Source of the DNA: Amaricoccus solimangrovi
GTDB lineage: Bacteria > Pseudomonadota > Alphaproteobacteria > Rhodobacterales > Rhodobacteraceae
Length of the DNA stretch: 64,000 nucleotides
NCBI RefSeq assembly: GCF_006385685.1
Contig: NZ_VFRP01000016.1
Span: 1 to 64,000 of the forward strand
Reading direction: 5' to 3'
The position numbers and the translations under genes were made by a program. This document shows positions 46,101 to 54,423 of this stretch, piece after piece. Under the pieces are notes generated by a model, which saw nothing but the letters and a program-made list of their open reading frames with translations, was not told where the DNA came from and ran no database searches. Every line of letters begins with the position of its first letter. Within the stretch, counting starts at the first letter, position 1.

Positions 46101-46713
46101 GAGCGACGTGCCCATCGTCTCGCCCGACGGGCTGCTCTGGCAGGGGCCGGCCGAGCCGGAGCGCTGGAAGGGCCTGCGCCTCTTCCTGCGGCGCGCGAAA
46201 GTGAACCTGCCCGATTACAACGCGCGCGACCGGAGCATCGTGCGCCGCGCCGCGGAACGGGCGGCGGTCGACCTGCACGACTGGCTCGTCCGCTCGCTCG
46301 ACGCGGAGATGGCGAGGTCGCTCGGCCTCGATCTCGCGCTGAAGATCGAGGTCCATTCGCTCCGGCCCGCCCAGCGCGTCACCGCGGACGGCGAGACGCG
46401 CACCGACCTCGTCGCCGTCATCACCCAGAAGAAGCGGCTGCCGCGCGACCCCGCCGATCCGGACGGGCCGAGCTTCACCTTCCGGGGCGGCTGCGTGCTG
46501 ATCCTCGACCGCGAATACGACGCCGACTGCCCGATCCGCTACGCGATCAGCCGGCCGATCTTCAACGAGAGCCGCGCGCGGCGGGTGCGCGAATACCAGT
46601 TCGGCGGCGGCGTCACCGACGCCTATGGCGACGCGGCCACCGCCTTCGAGGGCGGAGCCCGAAGCCGGGCCGAGCCCTTCGCGCTCGTCCACGCCGAACT
46701 CGGGAGGGAATGA
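43114..46713 (+). CDS. fusion of S8 subtilisin-like serine protease and HExxH metallopeptidase
   Basis: 1199 residues without a signal peptide. The S8 unit (about 140-445) has D158 (VHLDTGYD), H202 (NRGHGTGTIG), oxyanion N303 (CAAGNSFNG) and S382 (GAGTSAATPQ), so the full triad is present. A proline-rich linker (about 550-575) follows. The second unit (about 585-1190) has H770-E771-x-x-H774 (VAHETTHALLDG) and E797/D801 (HEAFADIVAIF), a thermolysin-like gluzincin zinc arrangement. It ends in a beta-rich domain. GGAAGGAGTGAGCC precedes the ATG. I know no named family with this order; substrate and target are unknown. Confidence 0.82.
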   Translation: MPRPAILIKLAGAPEQGFAGLRLDTGARLTPLFGVPGGDPALAGVAPGRPRAWFRAEAPEGFMTPAAAWDAAHAAVRDGLGVADAAVLAAEPDLEQVWPGEPARAAFGAAGGPEGQKGAPFDLGPGFGWHLDDAHSGLRAAREAVGAAGAGITIVHLDTGYDPAHRALPRNLDTARARNFVEGTNSAVDMAPASGVLTNRGHGTGTIGLLAGGDTRGLRSDPAIPNGFGPLGGAPEARVVPVRIANSVVHFWTSTVARGIDYARRIGADVVSMSMGGLPSASWADAVNAAYEAGVLIVCAAGNSFNGLPTSLIVYPARFNRVLAACGVMAKGNPYHGLGGPMEGCAGPMSKMRTAMAAYTPNAPWARIGSPDVIDMDGAGTSAATPQLAAAAALWLARHGDKYQRSWQRVEAARSALYHSAGRAGDAPDGTVDPLLGRGLLRARAALDMRPSAASLTRTAPDSASHAFLRLATSAFGAAEPDPRRLAMLRLELSQLALATPAAARALADPDDPAAVGDALGRRRLLEAILDEGHPSAALRAGLGAALGRGALQPPKPRPPAPPSTAPETSSGPGVPGSGAKIPRRIVERKPTKRRLRIFATDPGDSRSLRRSFVNVATVEIPWEEKLEPGPVGEYLEVIDIDPASGVAYPPVDLDAGALLAQDGIAPSEGNPNFHQQMVYAVAMRTIRNFELALGRRALWADHNWRDDKGAWHTDFVRRLRIYPHALRERNAYYSPERVALLFGYFAETGSASQSRNTVFSCLSHDIVAHETTHALLDGLHRRFKEPTSPDAFAFHEAFADIVAIFQHFTFPELLRYELRRLRGDLTRASILSDLARQFGQALHNGRALRQAIGDGPAGVFEDTGEAPAPAENYMDVSEPHRRGAILVAAIFEAFLAIFNRRTEDLLRLATSGTGVLGPGALPPDLIERLAREAVHVAQRILTSAIRALDYMPPVDPTFGDYLRAIVTADAEVSADSESGFRVAFAEAFARRGIYPSDVPIVSPDGLLWQGPAEPERWKGLRLFLRRAKVNLPDYNARDRSIVRRAAERAAVDLHDWLVRSLDAEMARSLGLDLALKIEVHSLRPAQRVTADGETRTDLVAVITQKKRLPRDPADPDGPSFTFRGGCVLILDREYDADCPIRYAISRPIFNESRARRVREYQFGGGVTDAYGDAATAFEGGARSRAEPFALVHAELGRE

Positions 46714-46715
46714 CC

Positions 46716-48185
46716 ATGGCCCGCGAAACCCAGGCCAGTGAAACCCGGCCTCGCGTCCGGGTCCGCATGTACCGCCAGGGGCTCGGCGACTGCTTCCTCG
46801 TCTCGGTGCTGCGCGACGACGCGCCCCCCTTCCACATGATGATCGACTGCGGCGTCATCCTCGGCACGCCCGACGCGACCGGACGGCTGCGCGCGGTCCT
46901 CGGCTCGGTGATCGAGGAGACCGGCGGGCGGATCGACGTGCTCGCCGTCACCCACGAGCATTACGATCACGTCGCGGGGTTCTTCCTCGCCCGGGATCTC
47001 TTCGCCGCGCCCGAGGAGGCGGGGGCGGCGGGCAAGCTCAGCGTCGGCGAGGTCTGGTTCGCCTGGACCGAGGATCCGGCCAGCGACCTCGCGCGGACGC
47101 TCCGCGAGGAACGCGCGGCCGGGCTGCGCGCGCTCACCGCGATGGCGCTGCGCCTCGGCGCGGCGGGGCTCGGGGACGAACCCGCCGTCGGCGCGGCGCT
47201 GAGCTTCTTCGGCGTCGAGGCGAAGGAGTCCGGGGCGAGCGGCCTCGGCCATACCGCGGAGGCGATGGCCTTCGCCGCCGGCCTCGCGCCGCCGGGCCGG
47301 GTGCGCTACCTCGAACCCGGCGCGGTGCTCGCCCCCGAGGCCGCGCCGGAACTGCGCTTCCGCGTGCTCGGGCCGCCGATGGACCGCGCGAGCCTGCGCC
47401 GGACCGACTCGACGCGCGAGGTCTATCACATCGCCGCCGGCGCGCTCGAGGCCTCGGTGCTGCTCGCCGCCGGGGAGGACGGCGCGGCCCCGGGCGAGGC
47501 GTTCAGCCCGTTCGGCCCCGGCTGGGGCCTGCCGCTCGCGAGCCTCGGGGAACTCGCCGACGACCGCGCGAAGTTCTTCCGCGAACTCTATCTCGACGAT
47601 GCGGAACAGTCCTGGCGGCGCATCGACGGCGCCTGGCTCGCGAGCGCCGAGGGCCTCGCGCTGGCGCTCGACGGGGCGACGAACAACACGAGCCTCGTGC
47701 TCGCGATCGAACTCGTCGAGGGCGACGGGGACGGCGAGGGCGGCGGCGGCGAGGTGCTGCTCTTCCCCGCCGACGCGCAGGTCGGCAACTGGCTCTCCTG
47801 GGACACGCTCGCCTGGCCGGGGCCGGAGGGCACGCTGACCGCCGCCGACCTGCTCGCGCGCACGGTCTTCTACAAGGTCGGCCATCACGGCAGCCACAAC
47901 GCCACGCTGCGCGCCCGGGGGCTCGAACGGATGCCGGCGCCCGATCTGGTGAGCTTCATTCCCGTGGACGAGGAGATGGCGCGGAAGAAGCGGTGGAACG
48001 CGATGCCGCTCCCCGCCCTTCTCGAGGCGCTGCGCGCGCATTGCGGGCCGGGGCTGGTCCGGCTCGACGAGGATCCGCCCGCGGACGCGCCCGGCGTCAC
48101 GACCGGCGGGACCGGGGTCCAGTACGGCTCGCTCTACGTCGACTGGACCCGCGCCCTGCCGGCGCGGCGGGCGGCCACGAGCTGA
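46716..48185 (+). CDS. metallo-beta-lactamase-fold hydrolase
   Basis: 489 residues, cytoplasmic by appearance. It opens VRVRMYRQGLGDCFLVSVLRDD, then MMIDCGVI and the metal motif THEHYDHVAG (H80, H82, D84, H85). Further ligands may lie in LFPADAQVGNW and KVGHHGSHNAT. This layout resembles ComEC-type MBL domains and stand-alone MBL proteins found beside proteases and in conflict-type operons. The ATG at 46716 is chosen because GGGAGG lies eight bases upstream; an ATG at 46710 is too close to it. It is the last gene of the cluster, 2 bases after the protease fusion. Its substrate is unknown. Confidence 0.85.
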   Translation: MARETQASETRPRVRVRMYRQGLGDCFLVSVLRDDAPPFHMMIDCGVILGTPDATGRLRAVLGSVIEETGGRIDVLAVTHEHYDHVAGFFLARDLFAAPEEAGAAGKLSVGEVWFAWTEDPASDLARTLREERAAGLRALTAMALRLGAAGLGDEPAVGAALSFFGVEAKESGASGLGHTAEAMAFAAGLAPPGRVRYLEPGAVLAPEAAPELRFRVLGPPMDRASLRRTDSTREVYHIAAGALEASVLLAAGEDGAAPGEAFSPFGPGWGLPLASLGELADDRAKFFRELYLDDAEQSWRRIDGAWLASAEGLALALDGATNNTSLVLAIELVEGDGDGEGGGGEVLLFPADAQVGNWLSWDTLAWPGPEGTLTAADLLARTVFYKVGHHGSHNATLRARGLERMPAPDLVSFIPVDEEMARKKRWNAMPLPALLEALRAHCGPGLVRLDEDPPADAPGVTTGGTGVQYGSLYVDWTRALPARRAATS

Positions 48186-48204
48186 GGCGGCTCACTCCGC
48201 CTCG
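48183..48204. terminator. Possible convergent terminator at end of cluster
   Basis: GAGGCGG (48184-48190) and CCGCCTC (48197-48203) form a 7-bp stem with a 6-base loop that spans the stops of the MBL gene and the convergent mnhG. No T-run is present, so the call is tentative. Confidence 0.35.
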
Positions 48205-48551
48205 CGCGCCGCCCGGTCCGCCTCGGCCTTCGCCTCGCTCCGGTCGCGGTAGAGCGCGGCGCGGCCGAGCAGCATCAGCGTCACCGGCGTCGTGATCGTG
48301 ACGAAGAAGCCGATCAGCAGTTCATGCACCGCGAGCCGCCCGGCGAGCACCGAGAAGAGCACCATCGAGGCGGTGACGATCCCCGCCGTGCCGCCGCTGG
48401 TGCCGAGGGTGGGCGCGTGGATGCGCTCGTAGAAGGTCGGGAGCCGCAGCAGGCCGACCGCGCCGATCAGCGTCAGCCCCGCGCCGATGACGAGCAGCGC
48501 CGCGACGAGGAGCGCGACGGCGGGCGGCAGCGCCTCGAAATGCGTCTTCAT
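48192..48551 (-). CDS. mnhG: multisubunit Na+/H+ antiporter subunit G
   Basis: 119 residues with three membrane helices and the family sequence GAVGLLRLPTFYERIHAPTLGTSGG. MrpG is a small structural subunit of the Mrp/Pha cation-proton antiporter, a relative of complex I. Its ATG overlaps the mnhF stop (ATGA). The C-terminal tail is charged (RSEAKAEADRAAREAE). Last gene of the operon. Confidence 0.93.
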   Translation of the reverse strand: MKTHFEALPPAVALLVAALLVIGAGLTLIGAVGLLRLPTFYERIHAPTLGTSGGTAGIVTASMVLFSVLAGRLAVHELLIGFFVTITTPVTLMLLGRAALYRDRSEAKAEADRAAREAE

Positions 48552-48829
48552 TCGATCACCTCCCCGCGCATCAGGAACTTGGCGAGCGCGACGGTCGCGA
48601 CGAAGGCGAGGGCGGAGATGACGAGCGCGCCCTCGAAGAAGAAGACGTTGCCGGTCCGCATCCCCTGGGTCACGAAGATCAGCATCGTGCAGATCGAGGC
48701 CGCGTCGAAGGCCAGCACGCGGTCCTGCGCGCGCGGGCCGATGATCATCCGGATCACCGCGCAGGCCATCGCCGCGACCAGCGCGACCTGGGCGCCGACG
48801 ACCGAGTAGTAGAGGATCGTTCCGCTCAT
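48548..48829 (-). CDS. mnhF: multisubunit Na+/H+ antiporter subunit F
   Basis: 93 residues with three helices; MIIGPRAQDRVLAFDAASICTMLIF is the MrpF signature, with the conserved Asp between helices. The ATG overlaps the mnhE stop by four bases. Its small size makes it easy to miss inside longer overlapping frames. Confidence 0.92.
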   Translation of the reverse strand: MSGTILYYSVVGAQVALVAAMACAVIRMIIGPRAQDRVLAFDAASICTMLIFVTQGMRTGNVFFFEGALVISALAFVATVALAKFLMRGEVIE

Positions 48830-49308
48830 TCGAAGATCTCCATCAGCGGCCCCTCGTAGCGCTCGCGCACGATGCCGGCCCAGTCGGTCCCGTCCCCGAG
48901 GTCGAGCGCGTGCAGCAGGAGCCGGCCGCTCGCGCGGTCGTACTGGATCCAGGCGGTGCCCGGCATCGCGGTCAGGATCGTCGCGAGGATGCCGAGCGCG
49001 AAGGGATCGCGGAGCCGGAGCCCGATCTCGACGAAGCCCGGCACGCGCCGCTCCGCCCCGCGCAGGATCTGGCCGGCGACGGCGAGGTTGGACCCGCCGA
49101 TGTCGCCGAGCACGCGGAGCGCGAGCCCCGGGATCAGCCACCACCGGCGCGGCCGGACCCGGGGCGGGCGCAGCGCCGACATCGCCTTGCCCGCGATGAC
49201 GCCGACGAGCGCGCCGAGCAGGAGATGCCCGACCGAGAAGCGGTTCAGCAGCAGCCACATCAGGATGACGGTGGCGGTCAGGATCGGATGGGGCAGATGC
49301 CGCGTCAT
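48826..49308 (-). CDS. mnhE: multisubunit Na+/H+ antiporter subunit E
   Basis: 160 residues with two or three N-terminal helices and a hydrophilic C-terminal domain. It has LLGALVGVIAGKAM and the MrpE-typical ILATILTAMPGTAWIQYDRASGRLLLHALDL. The ATG at 49308 overlaps the mnhD stop (49305-49307). E subunits are needed for assembly of the antiporter. Confidence 0.92.
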   Translation of the reverse strand: MTRHLPHPILTATVILMWLLLNRFSVGHLLLGALVGVIAGKAMSALRPPRVRPRRWWLIPGLALRVLGDIGGSNLAVAGQILRGAERRVPGFVEIGLRLRDPFALGILATILTAMPGTAWIQYDRASGRLLLHALDLGDGTDWAGIVRERYEGPLMEIFE

Positions 49309-50975
49309 CGCGCCTCCCCCTCCCCGCCCGCGTCGACGGGCGCGGTCTCCTCGATCACGTAGGGGCGCGCGCCGAGCACGGTCTCGACATAGAGGTGAGG
49401 CTCGGAGAGGGAGCGCGCCGTCGCCTCCATGTAGCGCATCACCGAATTGGCCTGCACCGTCATGTAGAGCGTGATCGCGATCAGCCCGATCACGGGCACG
49501 AGTTCGACGAGCGCCGCCCGGGTGCGGTCCTCCTCGTCCACCGGGCCCCAGAAGGTCTGGATCCCGGTCCGGACCAGCGCGATCATCGCGGCGAGGCCGG
49601 AGACGAGCAGGAGCCCGGTCAGCGCGAAGGCGAGCGGCGAGGGTGGCCCGTCCGTCCCGATCCCCTCCGGGTTGAAGGCGGCCGAGAGGATCGCGAATTT
49701 CGCCATGAACCCGGCGAGCGGCGGCAGCCCGGCGATGAGCAGCGCGACGCAGGCGTAGCAGACCGAGAGCACGGTGAAGACGCCGGGCAGCACCGGGCCG
49801 ACCAGCGGCTCGTCCTCGTCGGCCGCGTCCTCGCTGAAGCCGTAGAGCTCGGCCGTCACCGCGAAGACGGTGGCGAAACTGCCCTCGTCGCGCTCGACGA
49901 GTTCGATGATGAGAAAGAGCGCGCTGATCGCGAGCGTCGAACTCACGAGATAGTAGAGCCCGGCCGCGACGAGATGCGAGCCGCCGCCGAGCCCGAAGAG
50001 CCCGATCACCGCGAGCAGCGTGCCCGAGGAGACGAGCACCGTCGAGCCCGCGAGCCGGCCGAGCCCCTGGGAGGCGAGCACGCCGAAGGTGCCGAAGGCG
50101 ACGGTGGCGAAGCCGCCCGCGACGAGGATCTCCGCGCCGATCCCGGTCTCGCCGACGCCGGTGCCGAAGAGCGAGGTCATCCTCAGGATCACGTAGACCC
50201 CGACCTTGGAGAGCATCGCGAACATCGCCGCGACCGGCGGCGCCGCGGCCAGGTAGGTGATCGGCAGCCAGAAGCAGAGCGGCCACATCGCCGCCTTGAC
50301 GAGGAAGGCGATGCCGAGGATGGCCGCCGCCGCCTTCAGGAGCGGCTTCTGCTCGGCCGGCAGGGTCGGGATCTGCGCGGCGAGATCGGCCATGTTGAGC
50401 GTGCCGGTCACGCCGTAGATGAGCGAGACCCCGATCAGGAACAGGAGCGAGGCGGCGAGGTTGATCGCGATGTAGTGCAGGCTCGCCCGCACCCGGAGCG
50501 CGCCCGAGCCGTGCAGCGCCAGCCCGTAGGAGGCGGCGAGCATCACCTCGAAGAAGACGAAGAGGTTGAAGAGGTCGCCGGTCAGGAAGGCGCCGTTCAG
50601 CCCCGTCAGGATGAACATGAAGAGGCTGTGGAAATGCTGCCCCCGCCGGTCCCAGCGCGCGCTCGCGAAGATGAGCGCGCCGAGGCCGAGCACCGCAGTC
50701 AGGAGCAGCATCATCGCCGCGAGCCGGTCGAGCACCAGCACGATCGCGAAGGGCGGCGGCCAGTTGCCGAGCAGGTAGACCCCGACCGTCCCCGCCTCGC
50801 CCCCCCGGCGCGCGAGGTTCAGGAGGTCATGCGCGACGACGACGAGGGCCGCGACCGCGATGAAGCTGATGACCCGCTTCGCCCGCCGCTGCCGGTCCTC
50901 GTAGAAGAGCATGAGCGCGCCCGCGATCAGCGGGATCAGCACCGGCGCGATGATGAGGTGCTCCGGCGCCGGCAT
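49305..50975 (-). CDS. mnhD: multisubunit Na+/H+ antiporter subunit D
   Basis: 556 residues with about 14 helices, homologous to complex I subunits NuoM/NuoN. It contains the proton-channel helices with a Glu (FFEVMLAASYGLALHG) and Lys residues (LVKAAMWPLCFWLPITYLAAAPPVAAMFAMLSKVGVYVILR). It forms one of the proton-translocating paths. An unusual acidic loop EDAADEDEPLVGP lies near residue 385. The start overlaps the mnhC stop by one base. Confidence 0.94.
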   Translation of the reverse strand: MPAPEHLIIAPVLIPLIAGALMLFYEDRQRRAKRVISFIAVAALVVVAHDLLNLARRGGEAGTVGVYLLGNWPPPFAIVLVLDRLAAMMLLLTAVLGLGALIFASARWDRRGQHFHSLFMFILTGLNGAFLTGDLFNLFVFFEVMLAASYGLALHGSGALRVRASLHYIAINLAASLLFLIGVSLIYGVTGTLNMADLAAQIPTLPAEQKPLLKAAAAILGIAFLVKAAMWPLCFWLPITYLAAAPPVAAMFAMLSKVGVYVILRMTSLFGTGVGETGIGAEILVAGGFATVAFGTFGVLASQGLGRLAGSTVLVSSGTLLAVIGLFGLGGGSHLVAAGLYYLVSSTLAISALFLIIELVERDEGSFATVFAVTAELYGFSEDAADEDEPLVGPVLPGVFTVLSVCYACVALLIAGLPPLAGFMAKFAILSAAFNPEGIGTDGPPSPLAFALTGLLLVSGLAAMIALVRTGIQTFWGPVDEEDRTRAALVELVPVIGLIAITLYMTVQANSVMRYMEATARSLSEPHLYVETVLGARPYVIEETAPVDAGGEGEAR

Positions 50976-51316
50976 CAGTCGCTCTCCTTGCCGTCGACAT
51001 GGTCGGTATCGGTGAAGCCGCGGGCGGCGATCAGCACGACGAGAAAGAGCGCCGTGGTCGCGAAGCTGATCACGATCGCGGTCAGCACCAGCGCCTGCGG
51101 CACCGGATCGGCGTAGGCGCCGGCCGCGACCGCGCCCTCCTTGCTCAGGATCGGGCTCGCCCCGGTCCTGAGGCGCCCCATCGAGAAGATGAAGAGGTTG
51201 ACCCCGTGCGCGAGCAGCGCGAGGCCGACGATCACCTGATAGGTCCGGGGCCGCAGCAGCAGCCAGACGCCGGAGGCGACCAGCACCCCGATCGCGAGGG
51301 ACAGGACGAGTTCCAT
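50975..51316 (-). CDS. mnhC: multisubunit Na+/H+ antiporter subunit C
   Basis: 113 residues, three helices, homologous to NuoK. It has LLRPRTYQVIVGLALLAHGVNLFIF and DPVPQALVLTAIVISFATTALFL, the latter close to the NuoK/MrpC consensus. The ATG at 51316 overlaps the stop of the fused A/B subunit by one base. Confidence 0.94.
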   Translation of the reverse strand: MELVLSLAIGVLVASGVWLLLRPRTYQVIVGLALLAHGVNLFIFSMGRLRTGASPILSKEGAVAAGAYADPVPQALVLTAIVISFATTALFLVVLIAARGFTDTDHVDGKESD

Positions 51317-54282
51317 CAGGCGGAGCCTCCCCGCCAGCCGTCCTCTTCCTCCACCTCCGCCTCCGGCCCGGCCAGGTCCGGGTCGGGCTCCTCCTCGGGC
51401 GGGCGGTCGCGCTTGGAGCGGAGCGACTGGTGGGCGATCGCGATCAGCACCAGCACGGTCGCGCCGACGACGAGGGTGAAGACGCCGAAATCGAAGATGA
51501 GCGCGGTCGCGAAGGGCACCTTGCCGACCAGCGGCACCTCGAGATAGCGCGCATGCGCGGTTAGGAACGGGAAGCCGAACATCCAGGAGCCGAGCCCGGT
51601 CGCCGCGGCGATCAGCAGGCCGAAGCCGATCCAGCGGATCGGCAGGATCCGGAGCCGGTCCTCGACCCAGCGCGCGTCCGCGCCGAGATACTGCAGCAGG
51701 AAGCCGATCGCGAGCGCCACCCCGGCCGCGAAGCCGCCGCCCGGCAGGTCGTGGCCGCGCAGGAAGAGATAGGCCGCGATCATGATCGTCGCCGGGAACA
51801 TCCAGCGCATGATGACCGAGGGCACGAACATGTAGTCGCGCAGCGTCTCGCCCGGCCGGCGGTGCTCGGCCGTCACCTCGTAGTCGCGCTGGATCCGCTG
51901 CTGCTCGGGAATGTCGTCGCTCTCCCGCGCCGGGCGGAAGCGGCGCAGCAGCGCGAAGACGGTGAGCCCGACGATGCCGAGCACGGTGATCTCGCCGAAC
52001 GTGTCGAAGCCCCGGAAATCCACCAGGATCACGTTCACCACGTTGGTGCCGCCGCCGAGGCTGTAGGCGTGTTCGAGGAAATAGGTCGCGATCTCGCGGT
52101 CGAGCGGCGCGGACATGACGGTGTAGGAGATCATCGCGATCCCCGCGCCGCAGAAGACCGCGACGATGAGATCGGCGAAGCGCCGCGCGCGGGCGCGGAA
52201 CTCGACGTCGTCGCGGATCGCCTGGTTGCGCTTCGGCAGCCAGCGGAGCCCGAGGAGCAGCAGCACGGTCGTCACGATCTCGACGAGGAGCTGCGTCACC
52301 GAGAGGTCGGGGGCCGAGAACCAGGCGAAGGTCACGCAGGTCACGGTCCCGGCGCCCCCGAGCATCACGAGCGCGGCGAAACGGTGGTACTTCGCCTGCC
52401 AGGCCGCGCCGATCGCGCAGGCGGCGCCGACGAGCCAGACCAGCGCGAAGAGCGGGTCGAAATTCGCGAGCGAGAGCGGCGCCCAGGTCGGCGGATCGCG
52501 CAGGAAGGTCGCGGTCGCCGCGCCCGCGGCCATCAGCACCAGGATCCGGAGCTGGACCTGCAGCCGCTCGGTCCCGAGCAGCCGGTGCAGCGCGCGCATC
52601 CACCGCCAGGAGAGCGCGAGCAGCATCCGCTCGAAGATCCGCTGCCCCTCGAGCCGGCGGATCACCGGCGGCCCCTCCGGCGCCGCCGCGACATGGCGGG
52701 CGAGCAGCGCGTAGATCAGGCAGCCCGCGACGAGCGCGATCACGCTCATCACGAAGGGCGCGTTCACCCCGTGCCAGAGCGCGAGGCTGTAATCGGGCGT
52801 CGCATCGCCCAGAAGCGCCACGACCGCGGTCCTGAGATAGGGCGCGATCGTCGCCCCGGGCAGGATCCCGACCAGCAGGCAGATCGCGACCAGGATCTCG
52901 ATCGGGAAGCGCATCCAGTGCGGCGGCTCGTGCGGCTTTCGCGGGCAGTCGGTCGTTGTCGGCCCGAAGAAGACCGAGACGATGAAGCGCAGCGAATAGG
53001 CGACCGCGAGCGCGCTCGCGACGAGCGCGATCCAGGGCATGGCCTGGTCGAAGGCGGAATTGTCATGCGCCTCGATCGTCTCGGCGAAGAACATCTCCTT
53101 CGAGAGGAAGCCGTTCAGCAGCGGAATGCCCGCCATCGAGGCCGAGGCGACGATGGCGAGCGTCGCGGTATAGGGCATCGCGTGGCGCAGCCCGCCGAGC
53201 CGGCGCATGTCGCGCGTGCCGGTCTCGTGGTCGATGATTCCCGCCGCCATGAAGAGCGAGGCCTTGAACACCGCGTGGTTGATGATGTGGAAGGTCGCCG
53301 CCACCAGCGCCTCCGGCGTGCCGATCCCGGCGAGCGCGGTGATGAGGCCGAGATGGCTGATCGTCGAATAGGCGAGCAGCCCCTTCAGGTCGTGCTGGAA
53401 GAAGGCGAAGAAGGCGCCGAGCAGCAGCGTCGTCATGCCGACCCCGCCCACGACCCAGAACCAGGCCTCGGTCCCGTTCAGCACCGGCGCGAAGCGCAGC
53501 AGCAGGAAGACCCCCGCCTTCACCATCGTCGCCGAATGCAGATAGGCCGAGACCGGCGTCGGCGCGGCCATCGCATGCGGCAGCCAGAAGTGGAACGGCA
53601 CCTGCGCCGACTTGGTGAAGGCGCCGAGCATGACGAGGATGAGCGCGGTCAGGTAGAGCGGATCCTCCCGCAGCCGGTCGCCGGAGGCGAGCACGGTGTC
53701 GAGGTCGTAGCTTCCCACGACATGGCCGATGACGAGCAGCCCCGCGAGCAGGCAGAGCCCGCCCGCCCCGGTGACGATCAGCGACATCCGCGCCCCGTCG
53801 CGCCCCTGCGCGTTCTGGTGCCAGTAGCCGATCAGCAGGAAGGAGACGAGGCTCGTGAGCTCCCAGAAGATCAGGAGCAGGATCAGGTTCCCGGACATCA
53901 CGAGCCCGGTCATCGCCCCCATGAAGGCGAGGAGCGAGGCGTAGAACCGGGGCGCCGGGTCGCGCGCCGAGAGATAGTAGCGCGCGTAGATCACGACGAG
54001 CAGCCCGATGCCGAGGATCAGCACGAGGAAGATCCAGGCGAAACCGTCGACGCGGAGCGCGAAATCGAGGCCGAAGGAGGGCATCCAGCGGATCGTCTTC
54101 TCGACCACCCCGCCCTCGGTCACGTGGCCGCGCAGCGCCGCGAGGATCCCGAGTCCGACCGCGCTCACCGCCGCCGAGAGCCAGACCTCGGCGTTGCGCA
54201 GATTCGCGGGCGAGGTCGCGGCGACGACGCTGCCCGCGAAGGGAAGGATCAGCAGGATCAGCAGGAGGTTGCTCTCGACCAT
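51316..54282 (-). CDS. mnhA: fused antiporter subunits A and B (MrpAB/PhaAB)
   Basis: 988 residues. The first ~800 are MrpA, a NuoL-like proton/sodium channel with about 20 helices (VSAYLHSATMVKAGVFLLLRFAPVL with a channel Lys; FFQHDLKGLLAYSTISHLGLI). The last ~170, from about residue 800, are MrpB (MFPATIMIAAYLFLRGHDLPGGGFAAGVALAIGFLLQYL), which other bacteria encode separately. Fused A-B is the Pha type of rhizobia and relatives. First gene of the operon, 141 bases from divergent otsA. The complex exports Na+ (or K+) in exchange for H+, supporting salt and alkali tolerance. Confidence 0.94.
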   Translation of the reverse strand: MVESNLLLILLILPFAGSVVAATSPANLRNAEVWLSAAVSAVGLGILAALRGHVTEGGVVEKTIRWMPSFGLDFALRVDGFAWIFLVLILGIGLLVVIYARYYLSARDPAPRFYASLLAFMGAMTGLVMSGNLILLLIFWELTSLVSFLLIGYWHQNAQGRDGARMSLIVTGAGGLCLLAGLLVIGHVVGSYDLDTVLASGDRLREDPLYLTALILVMLGAFTKSAQVPFHFWLPHAMAAPTPVSAYLHSATMVKAGVFLLLRFAPVLNGTEAWFWVVGGVGMTTLLLGAFFAFFQHDLKGLLAYSTISHLGLITALAGIGTPEALVAATFHIINHAVFKASLFMAAGIIDHETGTRDMRRLGGLRHAMPYTATLAIVASASMAGIPLLNGFLSKEMFFAETIEAHDNSAFDQAMPWIALVASALAVAYSLRFIVSVFFGPTTTDCPRKPHEPPHWMRFPIEILVAICLLVGILPGATIAPYLRTAVVALLGDATPDYSLALWHGVNAPFVMSVIALVAGCLIYALLARHVAAAPEGPPVIRRLEGQRIFERMLLALSWRWMRALHRLLGTERLQVQLRILVLMAAGAATATFLRDPPTWAPLSLANFDPLFALVWLVGAACAIGAAWQAKYHRFAALVMLGGAGTVTCVTFAWFSAPDLSVTQLLVEIVTTVLLLLGLRWLPKRNQAIRDDVEFRARARRFADLIVAVFCGAGIAMISYTVMSAPLDREIATYFLEHAYSLGGGTNVVNVILVDFRGFDTFGEITVLGIVGLTVFALLRRFRPARESDDIPEQQRIQRDYEVTAEHRRPGETLRDYMFVPSVIMRWMFPATIMIAAYLFLRGHDLPGGGFAAGVALAIGFLLQYLGADARWVEDRLRILPIRWIGFGLLIAAATGLGSWMFGFPFLTAHARYLEVPLVGKVPFATALIFDFGVFTLVVGATVLVLIAIAHQSLRSKRDRPPEEEPDPDLAGPEAEVEEEDGWRGGSA

Positions 54283-54423
54283 GGGGAACTCATTTCAGGT
54301 CGGGCGCGGCGCGGCAAGGGCGCGTTGGGCGGCGCGCGCGGGGCCGCGGCGGGAAACCGCGGGAGCCGGCGCGCGATTCCGCGCCCTTGCCTTCTCGCCG
54401 GGGATGCTATCTTGTGCGCCGCA

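Noticed and set aside
41269-46692. A 1807-codon open frame on the minus strand opposite the GMC and protease genes
   Set aside because: It is rich in Arg/Gly/Ala/Glu/Asp without recognisable motifs and is the expected antisense shadow of GC-rich genes; the plus-strand genes have complete catalytic motifs.
51751-54423. A long plus-strand extension upstream of otsA
   Set aside because: It is antisense to the antiporter subunit A gene and shows no family sequence; OtsA homology begins at the ATG at 54424.
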